Position numbers and translations under genes: made by a program | Assembly (NCBI RefSeq): GCF_000427665.1 | Contig: NZ_KE386572.1 | Span: 248,001 to 312,000, forward strand | Source: Geminicoccus roseus DSM 18922 | Lineage (GTDB): Bacteria; Pseudomonadota; Alphaproteobacteria; Geminicoccales; Geminicoccaceae | Length of the DNA: 64,000 bases | Direction of reading: 5' to 3' | The notes under the pieces: model-generated | Database searches by the model: none | What the model was told of the DNA's origin: nothing | The model's input: the letters and a program-made list of their open reading frames with translations, nothing else | In this document: piece by piece, positions 36,722 to 46,351 of the stretch | Layout: each line of letters opens with the position of its first letter | Position numbering within the stretch: the first letter of the stretch is position 1

Positions 36722-37201
36722 TTACCTGGCGGCGGCGGCCTCGGCGGCGATGGTCATGAACACGTCGTCCAGCTCCACCGCCAGCTGGCGCAGATCGTCG
36801 GCCCCTTCGGCGTAATAGGGCTCGAACACCAGGGTCGGCCGCTTGAACGCCAGGGTGGCAGTGCCGTCCTCGTCCTCCACCAGGTAGAAGCGGATCGGCG
36901 CCTCGATCCCGGCGGCGATGCTGGCGTCCAGCATCCGCCTTGCATAGTCGTTGCGGAATACGCCGACCACGCGGTTGCCGGGGATGGTGATGTCCTGGGC
37001 CTTGGCGCCGGCCGAGGCGCTGGCGGAGGTCACCAGCCCCATCCCGGCCTGCTCGATCGCGGTCTCCAGGCTCTGGTTGAGCTCCTCGAAGGTCTGGTCG
37101 GTCTCGATCACCTCCCAGCCCTCCCGCGCCTCCATGGGCGCGGCCTGCGCCAGCGCCGGCAGGGCAAGGATCATGGCCGCCGTGGCGAGCATCCGGGTCA
37201 T
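36722..37201 (-). CDS. DUF302-domain secreted protein
   Basis: 159 residues. A Sec signal peptide (MTRMLATAAMILALPALAQA) directs it to the periplasm. The domain has the DUF302 pattern: TFEELNQSLETAIEQAGMGL, then VVGVFRNDYARRMLDASIAA and PIRFYLVEDEDGTATLAFKR. The fold is a small alpha/beta unit of unknown function, often in heavy-metal or redox contexts. Lies 21 bases upstream of the HAD gene on the same strand. Confidence 0.85.
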   Translation of the reverse strand: MTRMLATAAMILALPALAQAAPMEAREGWEVIETDQTFEELNQSLETAIEQAGMGLVTSASASAGAKAQDITIPGNRVVGVFRNDYARRMLDASIAAGIEAPIRFYLVEDEDGTATLAFKRPTLVFEPYYAEGADDLRQLAVELDDVFMTIAAEAAAAR

Positions 37202-37304
37202 GTTCGTGGTCTCCTCCCATGAGCGTCGGCCGCCATGGTAGCAGATCCGGGCGGCCCTGGAGGGCGAAACGCCTCCCCTTTTTCGGCGTTCCGTCCCTTT
37301 GGGC

Positions 37305-38054
37305 TCAGTGCAGGATCTGCTGGAGGAAGGCTTTCGCGCGGGGGGAGCGCGGGGCGGAGAAGAAGGTTTCGGGCGGTGCTTCCTCGACGATCCTGCCCTG
37401 GTCCATGAAGATCACCCGGTCGGCGACCTGGCGGGCGAAGCCCATTTCGTGGGTGACGACGGCCATGGTCATGCCCTCGCCGGCCAGACCCACCATGGTG
37501 TCCAGGACCTCCTTGACCATCTCGGGGTCGAGCGAGGAGGTCGGCTCGTCGAACAGCATGATGTCCGGCTCCATCGCCAGGGCCCGGGCGATGGCGACGC
37601 GCTGCTGCTGGCCGCCGGAGAGCTGCGCTGCGAACTTCGCCGCCTGGTCGGGGATGTGGACCTTGCGCAGGTAGTGCATCGAGCGCTCCTCCGCCTCCTT
37701 GGCCGGCATGCCCTGGACCAGACGCAGGGCCAGCGCGCAGTTCTCCAGCACGGTCAGATGCGGGAACAGGTTGAACTGCTGGAACACCATGCCGACCCGG
37801 CGGCGGATCGCCTCCACCGTCTCGGGCTTACGGGTGAGCCGGATGCCGTCCACGTGGATCTCGCCCTCCTGGATGCTTTCCAGGCCGTTGACGGTGCGGA
37901 TCAGGGTCGACTTGCCGGAGCCCGACGGGCCGCAGATCACCAGCTTCTCGCCCTTCGCCACGGTCAGGTCGATGCCGTCCAGGACCTTGAACGCGCCGAA
38001 CCACTTGCCGAGACCCTGGATCCGGATGGCGGGGGCGGCCTTGTCGTTGCTCAT
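37305..38054 (-). CDS. Polar amino-acid ABC transporter ATP-binding protein
   Basis: 249 residues from the ATG at 38052-38054, which overlaps the permease stop (ATGA). Walker [11 protein letters not shown]-loop [17 protein letters not shown], signature [16 protein letters not shown], Walker [13 protein letters not shown] and the switch His in [10 protein letters not shown] are all intact. The sequence belongs to the GlnQ/HisP-like subfamily powering amino-acid uptake. Last gene of a four-gene operon: binding protein, FAD oxidoreductase, permease, ATPase. Confidence 0.95.
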   Translation of the reverse strand: MSNDKAAPAIRIQGLGKWFGAFKVLDGIDLTVAKGEKLVICGPSGSGKSTLIRTVNGLESIQEGEIHVDGIRLTRKPETVEAIRRRVGMVFQQFNLFPHLTVLENCALALRLVQGMPAKEAEERSMHYLRKVHIPDQAAKFAAQLSGGQQQRVAIARALAMEPDIMLFDEPTSSLDPEMVKEVLDTMVGLAGEGMTMAVVTHEMGFARQVADRVIFMDQGRIVEEAPPETFFSAPRSPRAKAFLQQILH

Positions 38055-39019
38055 CGGTGGCTGGCCCGGTTGTAGCGGCGCTCGATCCGGGCCTGGACCA
38101 GCTCCAGGACGATCGAGAGGATCCAGTAGATCATCGAGGCGGTGATCATCATCTCGACATGGCGGAACTCGGTCTGTCCCTGGGTGCGCGCCAGGTACAT
38201 CAGCTCCCACACGCCCACCACCGAGACCAGGGAACTGTCCTTCAGCATGGCGATGAACTGGTTGCCGGTGGGCGGGATGATGATGCGCATCGCCTGGGGC
38301 AGGATGATCCGGCCCATGGTGCTGCGGGGCTTCAGCCCCAGCGCCCGGGACGCCTCCCACTGGCCCTTGGGGATGCTCTCGATCCCGGCGCGGAAGATCT
38401 CGGTCATGTAGGCGCCGTAGCACAAGGACAGCGCCGCGATGCCGGCCGGGACCGCGTCGACCACGTAGCCCAGCTGCGGCAGGCCCAGATAGATCATGTA
38501 GATCTGCATGAGCAGCGGCAGGCCGCGGAACAAGGAGGTGTAGAAATTGGCGATGCCGATGGCGATGCCGTTCGACGACAGCTTGGCGATGGCGCCAAGC
38601 ATCGCCAGCACCGAGGCGATCGCGATCGAGATCGCCGAGATGTAGATCGTGGTGAGCAGGCCCTGGCTCAAAAGAAAGGGCAGCTTGCGCCAGATGAAGG
38701 CGAAGCTGAGGTCGAAGGAATAAAAGAACAGCAGCACCAGGGCCGCCAGTTCCAGCCAGACCACGTAGACCTGCCAGCGCAGGTCCAGGCGCATCACCAC
38801 CAGGATGTTGAGGGCGGCTATCGCGGTGATCACCGCCGCCACCACCAGATCGGCCCGGTCGCTGCCGGCAGCGCCCAGCATCTCCAGGATGCCGGCCCCG
38901 ATCGCGGTGCCGCCGACATGCCAGAAGTAAAGAAGCGCGAAGAGCACCGCGAGACCCGGCAGGAACACGGCAGGCCGGGTCAGAAGCGGCGGGTAGTCGA
39001 TGTTGTCGGCATACTGCAT
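38051..39019 (-). CDS. Polar amino-acid ABC transporter permease
   Basis: 322 residues, longer than the usual ~220 because of three extra N-terminal helices (residues about 15-125). The HisM-type core begins at [20 protein letters not shown], and the EAA loop that contacts the ATPase is [21 protein letters not shown] single permease gene implies a homodimer. Coupled to the ATPase gene by a four-base overlap. Confidence 0.94.
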   Translation of the reverse strand: MQYADNIDYPPLLTRPAVFLPGLAVLFALLYFWHVGGTAIGAGILEMLGAAGSDRADLVVAAVITAIAALNILVVMRLDLRWQVYVVWLELAALVLLFFYSFDLSFAFIWRKLPFLLSQGLLTTIYISAISIAIASVLAMLGAIAKLSSNGIAIGIANFYTSLFRGLPLLMQIYMIYLGLPQLGYVVDAVPAGIAALSLCYGAYMTEIFRAGIESIPKGQWEASRALGLKPRSTMGRIILPQAMRIIIPPTGNQFIAMLKDSSLVSVVGVWELMYLARTQGQTEFRHVEMMITASMIYWILSIVLELVQARIERRYNRASHR

Positions 39020-39041
39020 CGGTCGGGGTTCCGGCAGGCGG

Positions 39042-40325
39042 TCAGGCGGAGCGGCGTTCGCGGAAGAAATCGGCGGCCTGGTAGCTCCAGTAGGTGAGCT
39101 GGGCGGCGAGCCGGCCGGCGATGCCGCCGTTCCAGACCAGGCCGAACGGGGCGAACTGCCGGTAGCGGTCGCTCTCGCCGGCGATCGCCTCGGCGATCAC
39201 CAGGCCGCCGATCGCGGTGGTGTTCAGGCCGTGGCCGCCGAACGCGGTGCAGTGCCAGACGCCGTCCTTCAGCCGGCCGACCTGCGGCATCAGGTGGCGG
39301 GCGTACGACATCAGCCCGGACCAGGCGATGTCGACCGGCAGGTCCTTCAGCTGCGGGTAGGTCGCCACCATGGTCTTGCGCAGGAGCTCCGCCAGCCGGC
39401 GCGGCTCGCTGGTGCGGGTGGTGATCTTGCCGCCCCACAGGATGCGCTGCCCGCCGTCGACCAGGCGGTAGTAGTCGCCGGCCCGGCGGTCGTCGGCGAT
39501 GCCGGCACGTGTGCGGATCGCCGTCGCGATCAGCTCCGGGGCGGGTCTGGTCAGCATCACGTAGGTGGCGATGGGCAGGAAGCTGCGGGCAAGGGCCGGG
39601 ACCAGGCCGCCGGTATAGCCGCCGGACGCCAGCACGACATGGCGGGCATGGATTTCGCCGCCTTGCGTGCGGACCAGCTTGTCCGGGCGGTCGGTTTCCA
39701 GGGCCACCACCGGCGAGCCCTCGAAGATCCGCCCGCCCAAGCGCTCGATCTCGCGGGCAAGCGCCCGGGCATAGTTCAGCGGGTGGAAGTGGAAGCCGTT
39801 CGAGTTGTAGAGGGCCTGGTGGTAGCAGGGCGAGCTCACCAGCTCCGCCAGCTCCTCGCGGGTCTTGAACTCGGTGCGGTAGTTGAACTCGCGCTCCAGC
39901 CAGTCGCGCTGCTTCTTCAGTTCTTGGGTGGCCTCATAGCGCACGGCGCTGAGGATGCCGGGCACCGGGTCGGCGTCGGGGACGGCCAGGGCCTGCAGAT
40001 TGCCGGCGACGATCCGCACCCCTTCCATGGACAGGCGGTGCAGCTCCTTGGCGGCCGCCTCGCCCACCGCCCGGCGGATCGTGCCATAGCCGCAGGCCCA
40101 GCCCGGGCTGACGAAGCCGCCGTTGCGGCCAGAGGCGCCCCAGGCGACCCGCTGCGCTTCCAGCACGGCGACGCTGCGGCCGCGCCTGGCCAGCTCCAGC
40201 GCGGTGGTCAGGCCGGACAGGCCGCCGCCGACCACGGCGACCTCGACCTCCAGCCGTCCGGCCAGGGCCGGGCGCGGCCGGTCGGCGGCCGCACCCGGCC
40301 GGTAAAAGGTTTCGACATAGGACAT
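39042..40325 (-). CDS. FAD-dependent amine oxidase (DAO family, PuuB/OrdL-like)
   Basis: 427 residues. FAD-binding motif VAVVGGGLSGLTTALELARR near residue 28, followed by RVAWGASGRNGGFVSPG, the hallmark of the gamma-glutamylputrescine oxidase / OrdL branch of the D-amino-acid-oxidase family. The C-terminal block HCTAFGGHGLNTTAIGG closes the FAD site. It lies within an ABC importer operon, between binding protein and permease, so it probably oxidises the imported amine or amino acid, giving aldehyde, ammonia and H2O2. Confidence 0.92.
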   Translation of the reverse strand: MSYVETFYRPGAAADRPRPALAGRLEVEVAVVGGGLSGLTTALELARRGRSVAVLEAQRVAWGASGRNGGFVSPGWACGYGTIRRAVGEAAAKELHRLSMEGVRIVAGNLQALAVPDADPVPGILSAVRYEATQELKKQRDWLEREFNYRTEFKTREELAELVSSPCYHQALYNSNGFHFHPLNYARALAREIERLGGRIFEGSPVVALETDRPDKLVRTQGGEIHARHVVLASGGYTGGLVPALARSFLPIATYVMLTRPAPELIATAIRTRAGIADDRRAGDYYRLVDGGQRILWGGKITTRTSEPRRLAELLRKTMVATYPQLKDLPVDIAWSGLMSYARHLMPQVGRLKDGVWHCTAFGGHGLNTTAIGGLVIAEAIAGESDRYRQFAPFGLVWNGGIAGRLAAQLTYWSYQAADFFRERRSA

Positions 40326-40401
40326 GGAGAGGAGCGTTCCGGCGCGGAGGCGGCCAAGGCAGAAGGCGGGAGCGGTGCGCGAGCACCGCTCCCGGGGTCG
40401 A

Positions 40402-41247
40402 TCAGCTGCTGTAGTCCTTGCCGTACCACTTGGTGGTCAGCTCGGAGAGGGTGCCGTCGGCCTTCATCTCCTGGAGGATCTCGCCGAGCTTCGCGGTCCA
40501 TTCCGGGTCGCCCTTGTCGGCGACCACCACGAGCGGCTCCTTGAAGGCGTAGTCGCCCTCGATCGCCTTGATCGGGTAGCCGTTCTCGATGGCGCCCATC
40601 ACGGTCTGCTCGGGCGCTATCACCGCGTCGAGCCTAGCGCCGTCGCCTAGGCGCAGGTCGTCGAACGGCAGCATGGAATCGGCGTATGTTTTGATCTCGC
40701 CCGGCTCCAGCGTGTACTCGACCGGCGGCGTGTCCGGCGCGTCGATCTCCAGGCGGCGGTTGATGTAGTCCTCCGAGGTGGTGCCGGTCTCCACCCCGAT
40801 CACCTTGCCGTTCAGGTCGGCGCGCGAGGTCGCCTGGCTGTCCTGGTGCACGGCGAACACGTAGGGGCTGTAGTAGTAGATCGCGGCAAAATCGAGGGCG
40901 TGGGCGCGCGCCTTGGTGGGGGTGATCGAGCCCACCGCCAGGTCCCAGCGGCCATGCCAGCGCCCGCCGGTCATCACGTTCCATTCCGGGGTCTCGAAGC
41001 TCGCCTCGACGCCCAGCCGCTCGGCGATCTCCTTGGCGACGTCGATGTCGAAGCCGACCATCTCGTTGTTGTCGTCGAGGAAGCTCTGCGGCGGCCAGCC
41101 GCTGTTGGTCGCGACCTTGAGCTCCTTGCTGGACATCACCCGGTCCAGCGTTTCCCCGGCGCTGGCCAGGCCCGTTCCCGCCAGAAGGGCGAGCGCCGCC
41201 AGGCCGGCCACCATCGTCCGCCGGCTCACCAAGCTGTGCTGCATCAT
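40402..41247 (-). CDS. Polar amino-acid ABC transporter substrate-binding protein
   Basis: 281 residues. The N-terminus SLVSRRTMVAGLAALALLAG has a twin Arg before the hydrophobic core, so Tat export is possible although the +2 position is not the usual Phe/Leu. The mature domain is SBP family 3: ELKVATNSGWPPQSFLDDNN, MVGFDIDVAKEIAERLGV, then WDLAVGSITPTKAR and GKVIGVETGTTSEDYI. It brings an amino acid or related amine to the adjacent permease. First gene of the operon. Confidence 0.94.
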   Translation of the reverse strand: MMQHSLVSRRTMVAGLAALALLAGTGLASAGETLDRVMSSKELKVATNSGWPPQSFLDDNNEMVGFDIDVAKEIAERLGVEASFETPEWNVMTGGRWHGRWDLAVGSITPTKARAHALDFAAIYYYSPYVFAVHQDSQATSRADLNGKVIGVETGTTSEDYINRRLEIDAPDTPPVEYTLEPGEIKTYADSMLPFDDLRLGDGARLDAVIAPEQTVMGAIENGYPIKAIEGDYAFKEPLVVVADKGDPEWTAKLGEILQEMKADGTLSELTTKWYGKDYSS

Positions 41248-41355
41248 GCCATCCCTGCCCGATGTTCGTTTTCGTTCGCTCCCGGGACCGTCGCCCGGAG
41301 CATTTTCCGGATCGAGTCATAGGAGCGGGAACGGCTTAAGGAAAATGAAATAAAA

Positions 41356-41372
41356 CACCAGTAATAGTGGTG
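41356..41372. promoter_or_regulatory. Dyad CACCA-N7-TGGTG in divergent promoter gap
   Basis: A perfect 5-bp inverted repeat lies in the AT-rich 41335-41385 part of the gap between the ABC operon and the TPP enzyme. It could be an operator for either unit. Short arms make chance occurrence possible. Confidence 0.3.
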
Positions 41373-41477
41373 GTTCTTTCCTGTTCGTTTTGGCGCCGGG
41401 CGCGGTCCGGCCCGGGCGGAACTGGGCCGCGCGGCCGCCCGTTCGTTGGAACAGGCATCCGACACGGGAGAGCGGGC

Positions 41478-43274
41478 ATGAGCGGGACGGTCGGCGACTT
41501 CTTCTGGGAGCGGCTGCACCAGTGGGGCGTGCGCCACGTGTTCGGCTATCCGGGCGACGGCATCAACGGCCTGCTGGGCGCCCTGCAGCGCCGGGGCGGC
41601 GACATCCAGTTCATCCAGGCCCGCCACGAGGAGATGGCGGCGTTCATGGCCTCGGCCTATGCCAAGTTCACCGGCGAACTGGGGGTGTGCCTCGCCACCT
41701 CGGGCCCGGGCGCCAGCCACCTGATCACCGGGCTGTACGACGCGCGCATGGACCATGTGCCGGTGCTGGCGATCGCCGGCCAGCAGGCGCGCAGCGCCCT
41801 GGGCTCGCACTACCAGCAGGAACTCGACCTGGTCTCGATGTTCAAGGACGTGGCCGGGACCTATGTCCAGCAGGCCTCGGTGCCCGCGCAGGTGCGCCAC
41901 CTGACCGACCGCGCGGTGCGGATGGCGGTGGGCGAGCGGCGGGTCACGGCTCTCGTGTTCCCCAACGACCTGCAGGAGGAGCCCTACCAGGAGCCGCCCC
42001 GCCAGCACGGCTCGGTGTTCAGCGGGGTCGGCTACAGCAGGCCTCTGGTGGTGCCGTTCGAGGAGGACCTGCGCCGCGCCGCCGAGGTGCTGAACGCCGG
42101 CTCCAAGGTCGCGATCCTGGTGGGGGCCGGGGCGCTGCATGCCGGGCGGGAGGTGCAGCAGGTCGCCGAGACGCTGGGGGCCGGGGTCGCCAAGGCGCTG
42201 CTCGGCAAGGCCGTGCTGCCCGACGACCTGCCTTACGTCACCGGCTCGATCGGCCTGCTCGGCACGCCGGCCAGCTGGGACCTGATGAGCGGCTGCGACA
42301 CGCTGCTGATGGTGGGCTCGGGCTTTCCGTATTCGGAGTTCCTGCCCAAGGAGGGCCAGGCGCGCGGGGTGCAGATCGACCTGGAGCCGGGCATGCTGTC
42401 GGCGCGCTACCCGATGGAGGTCAACCTGGTGGGCGACAGCGCCCAGACCCTGCGCCTGCTCCTGCCGATGCTGCAGAACAAGGCCGACCGGTCGTGGCGG
42501 CGAAACGTGGAGGCAAGCGTCGCCAAGAGCTGGGAAACGCTGGAGGCGCGGGCGATGCAGCCGGCCGAGCCGGTCAACCCGCAGCGTGTGTTCTGGGAGA
42601 TGTCGCCGCGGATCCCCGACCGGGCGATCCTGACCTCGGATTCCGGCTCCTGCGCCAACTGGTATGCCCGCGACATCAAGATCCGCGAGGGCATGATGGG
42701 CTCGCTGTCGGGCGGGCTGGCCTCGATGGGCGCGGCGGTGCCCTATGCGATCGCCGCCAAGTTCGGCCATCCCGACCGGCCGGTGATTGCCATGGTCGGC
42801 GACGGCGCCATGCAGATGAGCAACATGGCCGAGCTGATCACGGTGGCGAAATACTGGCGGGAATGGGCCAACCCGACCTGGGTGTGCGTGGTGCTGAACA
42901 ACCAGGACCTGAACCAGGTGACCTGGGAGCAGCGGGTGATGGAGGGCAACCCGAAGTTCGAGGCCAGCCAGAACATCCCGGACGTGCCCTACCACCGCTT
43001 CGCCGAGATGGTCGGGCTGCGCGGCCTGTTCGTCGACCATCCCGACCGGCTGGCGGCGGCCTGGGACACGGCGCTGAGCGCCGGGATGCCGGTGGTGCTG
43101 GAGGTGAAGACCGATCCGAACGTGCCGCCCTTGCCGCCGCACATCACGCTGGCCCAGGCGAAGAACTTCATGCTGTCCCTGCCGGGCGACCCGGACCGGG
43201 GCGGGGTGATCCGCAACGCCGCGCGGGAGGTGCTGGGCTCGGTGCTGCCGGGCGGGGGCGACCGGCGCTCGTGA
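41478..43274 (+). CDS. Thiamine-pyrophosphate-dependent enzyme, pyruvate oxidase / acetolactate synthase-like
   Basis: 598 residues from the ATG at 41478. N-terminal Pyr domain with HVFGYPGDGINGLLGAL and the catalytic Glu of FIQARHEEMAAFMASAYA; central domain (about 190-340); C-terminal PP domain with the TPP motif GDGAMQMSNMAELITVAKYW ending at VVLNN. The family decarboxylates 2-keto acids; the sequence is nearest to pyruvate oxidase-type and 'thiamine pyrophosphate-requiring' proteins of unknown substrate. No small regulatory ALS subunit is near, so branched-chain synthesis is unlikely. A strong hairpin follows the stop. Confidence 0.9.
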   Translation: MSGTVGDFFWERLHQWGVRHVFGYPGDGINGLLGALQRRGGDIQFIQARHEEMAAFMASAYAKFTGELGVCLATSGPGASHLITGLYDARMDHVPVLAIAGQQARSALGSHYQQELDLVSMFKDVAGTYVQQASVPAQVRHLTDRAVRMAVGERRVTALVFPNDLQEEPYQEPPRQHGSVFSGVGYSRPLVVPFEEDLRRAAEVLNAGSKVAILVGAGALHAGREVQQVAETLGAGVAKALLGKAVLPDDLPYVTGSIGLLGTPASWDLMSGCDTLLMVGSGFPYSEFLPKEGQARGVQIDLEPGMLSARYPMEVNLVGDSAQTLRLLLPMLQNKADRSWRRNVEASVAKSWETLEARAMQPAEPVNPQRVFWEMSPRIPDRAILTSDSGSCANWYARDIKIREGMMGSLSGGLASMGAAVPYAIAAKFGHPDRPVIAMVGDGAMQMSNMAELITVAKYWREWANPTWVCVVLNNQDLNQVTWEQRVMEGNPKFEASQNIPDVPYHRFAEMVGLRGLFVDHPDRLAAAWDTALSAGMPVVLEVKTDPNVPPLPPHITLAQAKNFMLSLPGDPDRGGVIRNAAREVLGSVLPGGGDRRS

Positions 43275-43279
43275 GCGAA

Positions 43280-43311
43280 GAGGAGCCGGGCCGCCTTCAG
43301 CCCGGCTCCTC
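43280..43311. terminator. Perfect 12-bp hairpin at convergent gene ends
   Basis: GAGGAGCCGGGC (43280-43291) pairs perfectly with 43300-43311 around an 8-base loop. It starts six bases after the TPP-enzyme stop and covers the last codons of the convergent MFS gene. No T-run on either side. Confidence 0.55.
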
Positions 43312-44760
43312 CTCCAGGCTGCGCCCGGCGGTCTCGATCCGGAACGCCCAGGTGACCAGCGCGCCCAGCAGCGAGGTGCCGACCAGGATCAAGAGCAGCG
43401 GCCGGGTGCCGAGGTCGGCCAGTAGGATCGGGAACAGAAAGGCGGTGGCGACCGCGCCGATCTTGCCGAACGCCGCGGCGAACCCGGCGCCGCGGCCGCG
43501 GATCGCGGTGGGGAACACCTCGCCGGCGATCAGGTAGGTCTGCGCGTTCGGGCCGAGATTGGTCATGAAGTTGAACAGCATGAAACCTGCGAACAGCAGG
43601 ATGGTCTGGGTGGGGCCGGACTGGTCCAGGGACAGGGCCGCCAGGAGCAGGCCCAGCGCGCAGCCGAGAAAGCCCGCCACCTGCAAAGGAATGCGGCCGA
43701 CCCGGTCGGCCAGCAGCACCGCGGCGGCAATGCCCACGATCAGCAGGAGGTCGATCAGCGCGGCCCCTTCCACCGCGAACAGGTCGCGGGCGATCACGTC
43801 GGACAGGTCGTGGGCGCGGGTCGCGGCGTGGCCGAGGGCGGTTGCCAGGATCGTGGGGGTGAAGATCCCGATCCCGTAGGTGCCGAGATCCTGCAGGAAC
43901 CAGGGCAGCGACGCCAGGATGGTGGCGCGGCGGTTGCCGCCCTGGAACAGGGCCTTGATGCCGGGGCGCCCACCGTTCCCGTTGCCGTTCGCCTGCGGGC
44001 CGGGCAGCAGCCGGATCGTGCCGGGATAGGGCGGCGTGCGCCGGAGCAGCTTCGCCATCTCCGCTTCCGCCTCGTCGACCCGGCCATGGCTCATCAGCCA
44101 GTGCGGGCTGCGGGTGACGAAGAAGCGCCCGGCCGCGACCAGGACCGCCGGCGGCAGCACGGCTGCGTACATCCAGCGCCAGGCCTCGACTTCCGGCAGG
44201 TTGGACAGCACCAGGTAGCCCAGCGCCGTGCCGGACAAAGCGCCCAAGGCCTGGAAGCCGAACGCGCCCAGCACCAGCCGGCCGCGCGCCGCACTGGGGA
44301 TGCTCTCGGAGATCACCATGTGCGCGGTGGGATAGTCGCAGCCAAGCGCCACCCCCAGCCCGAACAGGCACAGCACCAGCCAGGTGAAGCTGGGGCTCAG
44401 CGGCAGCAGCGCCAGGAACAGCACGAAGATCAGCATCTCGACGATGAACATGCGCTTGCGGCCGAACCGGTCGGCCAGGTGGCCAAGCGCCAGGGCGCCC
44501 ACCAGGATCCCGAACAGGCTGGCCGCCCCCACCAGCCCGTGCTGGACGTCGTTCATCTGGAACTCGACCGCGATCAGCGGCATCGCGACCCCGGTCATGA
44601 ACACCACCAGGCCCTCGAAGAACTTGCCGGCCGCCGCCAGCCACCAGATCCGCTGCTGCATGCCGGTGAGCGGGGCGATCCCGGCGGCGGTGCCGTCGCG
44701 CCACAAAGGCGTTTCGTCGAGATAGGCCTGGACCGTCTGCCCGGCCGGCATGTGCTGCAC
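43297..44760 (-). CDS. MFS transporter, sugar/aromatic-acid porter type
   Basis: 487 residues, twelve predicted membrane helices. The loop 2-3 signature is GHLADRFGRKRMF, and DYPTAHMVISESIPSAARGR and LIAGEVFPTAIRGRGAGFAA match the sugar-porter-like subfamily. An unusually long central loop (about 215-285) contains the Gly/Asn-rich NGNGNGGRPG. Proton-driven import of a sugar, organic acid or phosphate-type compound is likely. Convergent with the TPP-enzyme gene. Confidence 0.9.
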   Translation of the reverse strand: MQHMPAGQTVQAYLDETPLWRDGTAAGIAPLTGMQQRIWWLAAAGKFFEGLVVFMTGVAMPLIAVEFQMNDVQHGLVGAASLFGILVGALALGHLADRFGRKRMFIVEMLIFVLFLALLPLSPSFTWLVLCLFGLGVALGCDYPTAHMVISESIPSAARGRLVLGAFGFQALGALSGTALGYLVLSNLPEVEAWRWMYAAVLPPAVLVAAGRFFVTRSPHWLMSHGRVDEAEAEMAKLLRRTPPYPGTIRLLPGPQANGNGNGGRPGIKALFQGGNRRATILASLPWFLQDLGTYGIGIFTPTILATALGHAATRAHDLSDVIARDLFAVEGAALIDLLLIVGIAAAVLLADRVGRIPLQVAGFLGCALGLLLAALSLDQSGPTQTILLFAGFMLFNFMTNLGPNAQTYLIAGEVFPTAIRGRGAGFAAAFGKIGAVATAFLFPILLADLGTRPLLLILVGTSLLGALVTWAFRIETAGRSLEEEPG

Positions 44761-44850
44761 GAGGCTAGTCCCTTTTGCGTTCCGCCGCTGGGGAACTTGT
44801 CGGGGCCGATCGTGGCAGCTTGACGAAAGCCGGGGCCGAAACCGGCAGGG

Positions 44851-46272
44851 TCAGCGACCGGGTGTCGCCTCGGCCACGATCCGGCCCAGGCGGCTTGCGC
44901 TTTTGCGGACCTGGTCCAGGGGGAAGCCGGAGAAGCCCAGCACCAGGCCCTGGCGGGGCGGGGCTGCGAGGTAGAGCGGCGAGAGCGGGCGGCAGCCGAT
45001 CCCGGCGGCCTGGGCGGCGGCGGCCAGCGCCACGTCGGACAGGCCGTCTTGCAGCCAGGCGACCAGGTGCAGGCCCTGGGCCGGGGCGGCGACCTGCAGC
45101 CTGTCTCCTGCCGCCTGGCGCAGGGTCTCGACCAGCAGGTCGCGGGCGGCCTGGGCGTGGCGACGGGCGCGGCGCAGATGGGCGGCGAAATGGTTCTGCG
45201 CCAGCAGGCCGGCGACCGCCCCCTCCGCCAGGGTCGGCGGCTGCCGGTCGGTGCGGGCGCGCAGGTCCAACACCGCGTCGAGCAGCGGCGGCGGGAGGAC
45301 CGCGTAGCCCATGCGCAGGCCGGGAAAGAGCACTTTCGAGAAGGTGCCGAGATAGGCCACGCGCTGGGCGCGGTCCATGCCCTGCAAGGCGGTCAGCGGC
45401 GGGCCGGCGAAGCGGAACTCGCTGTCATAGTCGTCCTCGATGATCCAGGCATCCTCGCGGGCGGCCCAGTCCAGGAGCTCCAGGCGGCGCGGCATCGACA
45501 TGGCCACCCCCAGCGGGAACTGGTGGGAGGGGGTGACGTAGACGGCGCGAACAGGGCCAGGGACCTTGGCTCCGGCGGCGGGGTCCAGCCCCTCGGCGTC
45601 GACCGGCACGCCGATCGCCCGGGCGCCCGTGCCGGCCAAAGCCTGCCTCGCCATCGGGTAGCAGGGATCCTCCAGCCAGACCGCGTCGCCCGGCCCGGCG
45701 ATACAGCGCAGCAGGAGGTCCAGGCCCTGCTGGGTCCCGGAAGTGAGCACGATCTGGCGGGCGTCGCAGCGGACCCCGCGCGCGGTGCGCAGATAGGCGG
45801 CGATCGCCTCGCGCAGCACCAGGCCGCCGCGCGGGTCGCCGTAGTGAAAATGCTCCGGGCCGGGATCGGCAAGCTGCCGAACCAGCAGGCGCCGGAAGAT
45901 GTCCATGGTGCGCCGGTCCGCCAGGGCCACGCCCGGATCGAAGGCTTTCGGCGGGGCTGGCGGCGGCTCCGGCGGGCGGGGCTGGTCCTGGCCCGGCGGC
46001 ATGGCCGGGACCTGCGGGGCCACGAAGGTGCCGGCCCCGACTTTCGCCTGGGCGTAGCCGTCGGCCACCAGCATCTCGAAGGCGGCGACCGCGGCCGGGC
46101 GGGACAGGCCCAGGCGCCGAGCGAGTTCCCGGGTCGGCGGCAGCTTGGACCCGGGCGGGGCCATGCCGGTCTCGATCAGCCGGCGCAGCGCCAGGTAGAG
46201 CGCGCGCGCCTTCGGCCCCTCCCCAGGGAGGACCGGCATCAGGCTCGACCAGTCCGGCGCATTGGTCGTCAT
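44851..46272 (-). CDS. MocR/GabR-family regulator (GntR winged helix + PLP aminotransferase fold)
   Basis: 473 residues from the ATG at 46270-46272. The GntR winged helix is at about 15-75 (ALYLALRRLIETGMAPPGSK, LPPTRELARRLGLSRPAAVA). A class I aminotransferase-like domain follows, with the PLP lysine expected in YLGTFSKVLFPGLRMGY and upstream elements VLTSGTQQGLDLLLRC and WIIEDDYDSEFRF. MocR proteins sense PLP or amino acids and usually control a neighbouring gene; the divergent flavin-barrel gene, 79 bases away, is the obvious target. Confidence 0.92.
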   Translation of the reverse strand: MTTNAPDWSSLMPVLPGEGPKARALYLALRRLIETGMAPPGSKLPPTRELARRLGLSRPAAVAAFEMLVADGYAQAKVGAGTFVAPQVPAMPPGQDQPRPPEPPPAPPKAFDPGVALADRRTMDIFRRLLVRQLADPGPEHFHYGDPRGGLVLREAIAAYLRTARGVRCDARQIVLTSGTQQGLDLLLRCIAGPGDAVWLEDPCYPMARQALAGTGARAIGVPVDAEGLDPAAGAKVPGPVRAVYVTPSHQFPLGVAMSMPRRLELLDWAAREDAWIIEDDYDSEFRFAGPPLTALQGMDRAQRVAYLGTFSKVLFPGLRMGYAVLPPPLLDAVLDLRARTDRQPPTLAEGAVAGLLAQNHFAAHLRRARRHAQAARDLLVETLRQAAGDRLQVAAPAQGLHLVAWLQDGLSDVALAAAAQAAGIGCRPLSPLYLAAPPRQGLVLGFSGFPLDQVRKSASRLGRIVAEATPGR

Positions 46273-46284
46273 TCTTGCTCGATC

Positions 46285-46306
46285 ATTGGAACTATGGCGG
46301 ACCAAT
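46285..46306. promoter_or_regulatory. Candidate MocR operator (ATTGG-N12-CCAAT)
   Basis: ATTGG at 46285-46289 and CCAAT at 46302-46306 form an inverted repeat in the 79-base gap between the MocR gene and its divergent neighbour; another ATTGG starts at 46261. MocR regulators often bind spaced short repeats in such gaps. Short arms, so tentative. Confidence 0.35.
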
Positions 46307-46351
46307 CCCGCGCTGCACAGTGGCGGCCTCCACCAGCCGGAAGCAAGCGAC

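Noticed and set aside
41390-43537. 715-codon open frame overlapping the TPP enzyme
   Set aside because: Frame-shifted shadow without motifs; the true frame carries all TPP-binding elements.
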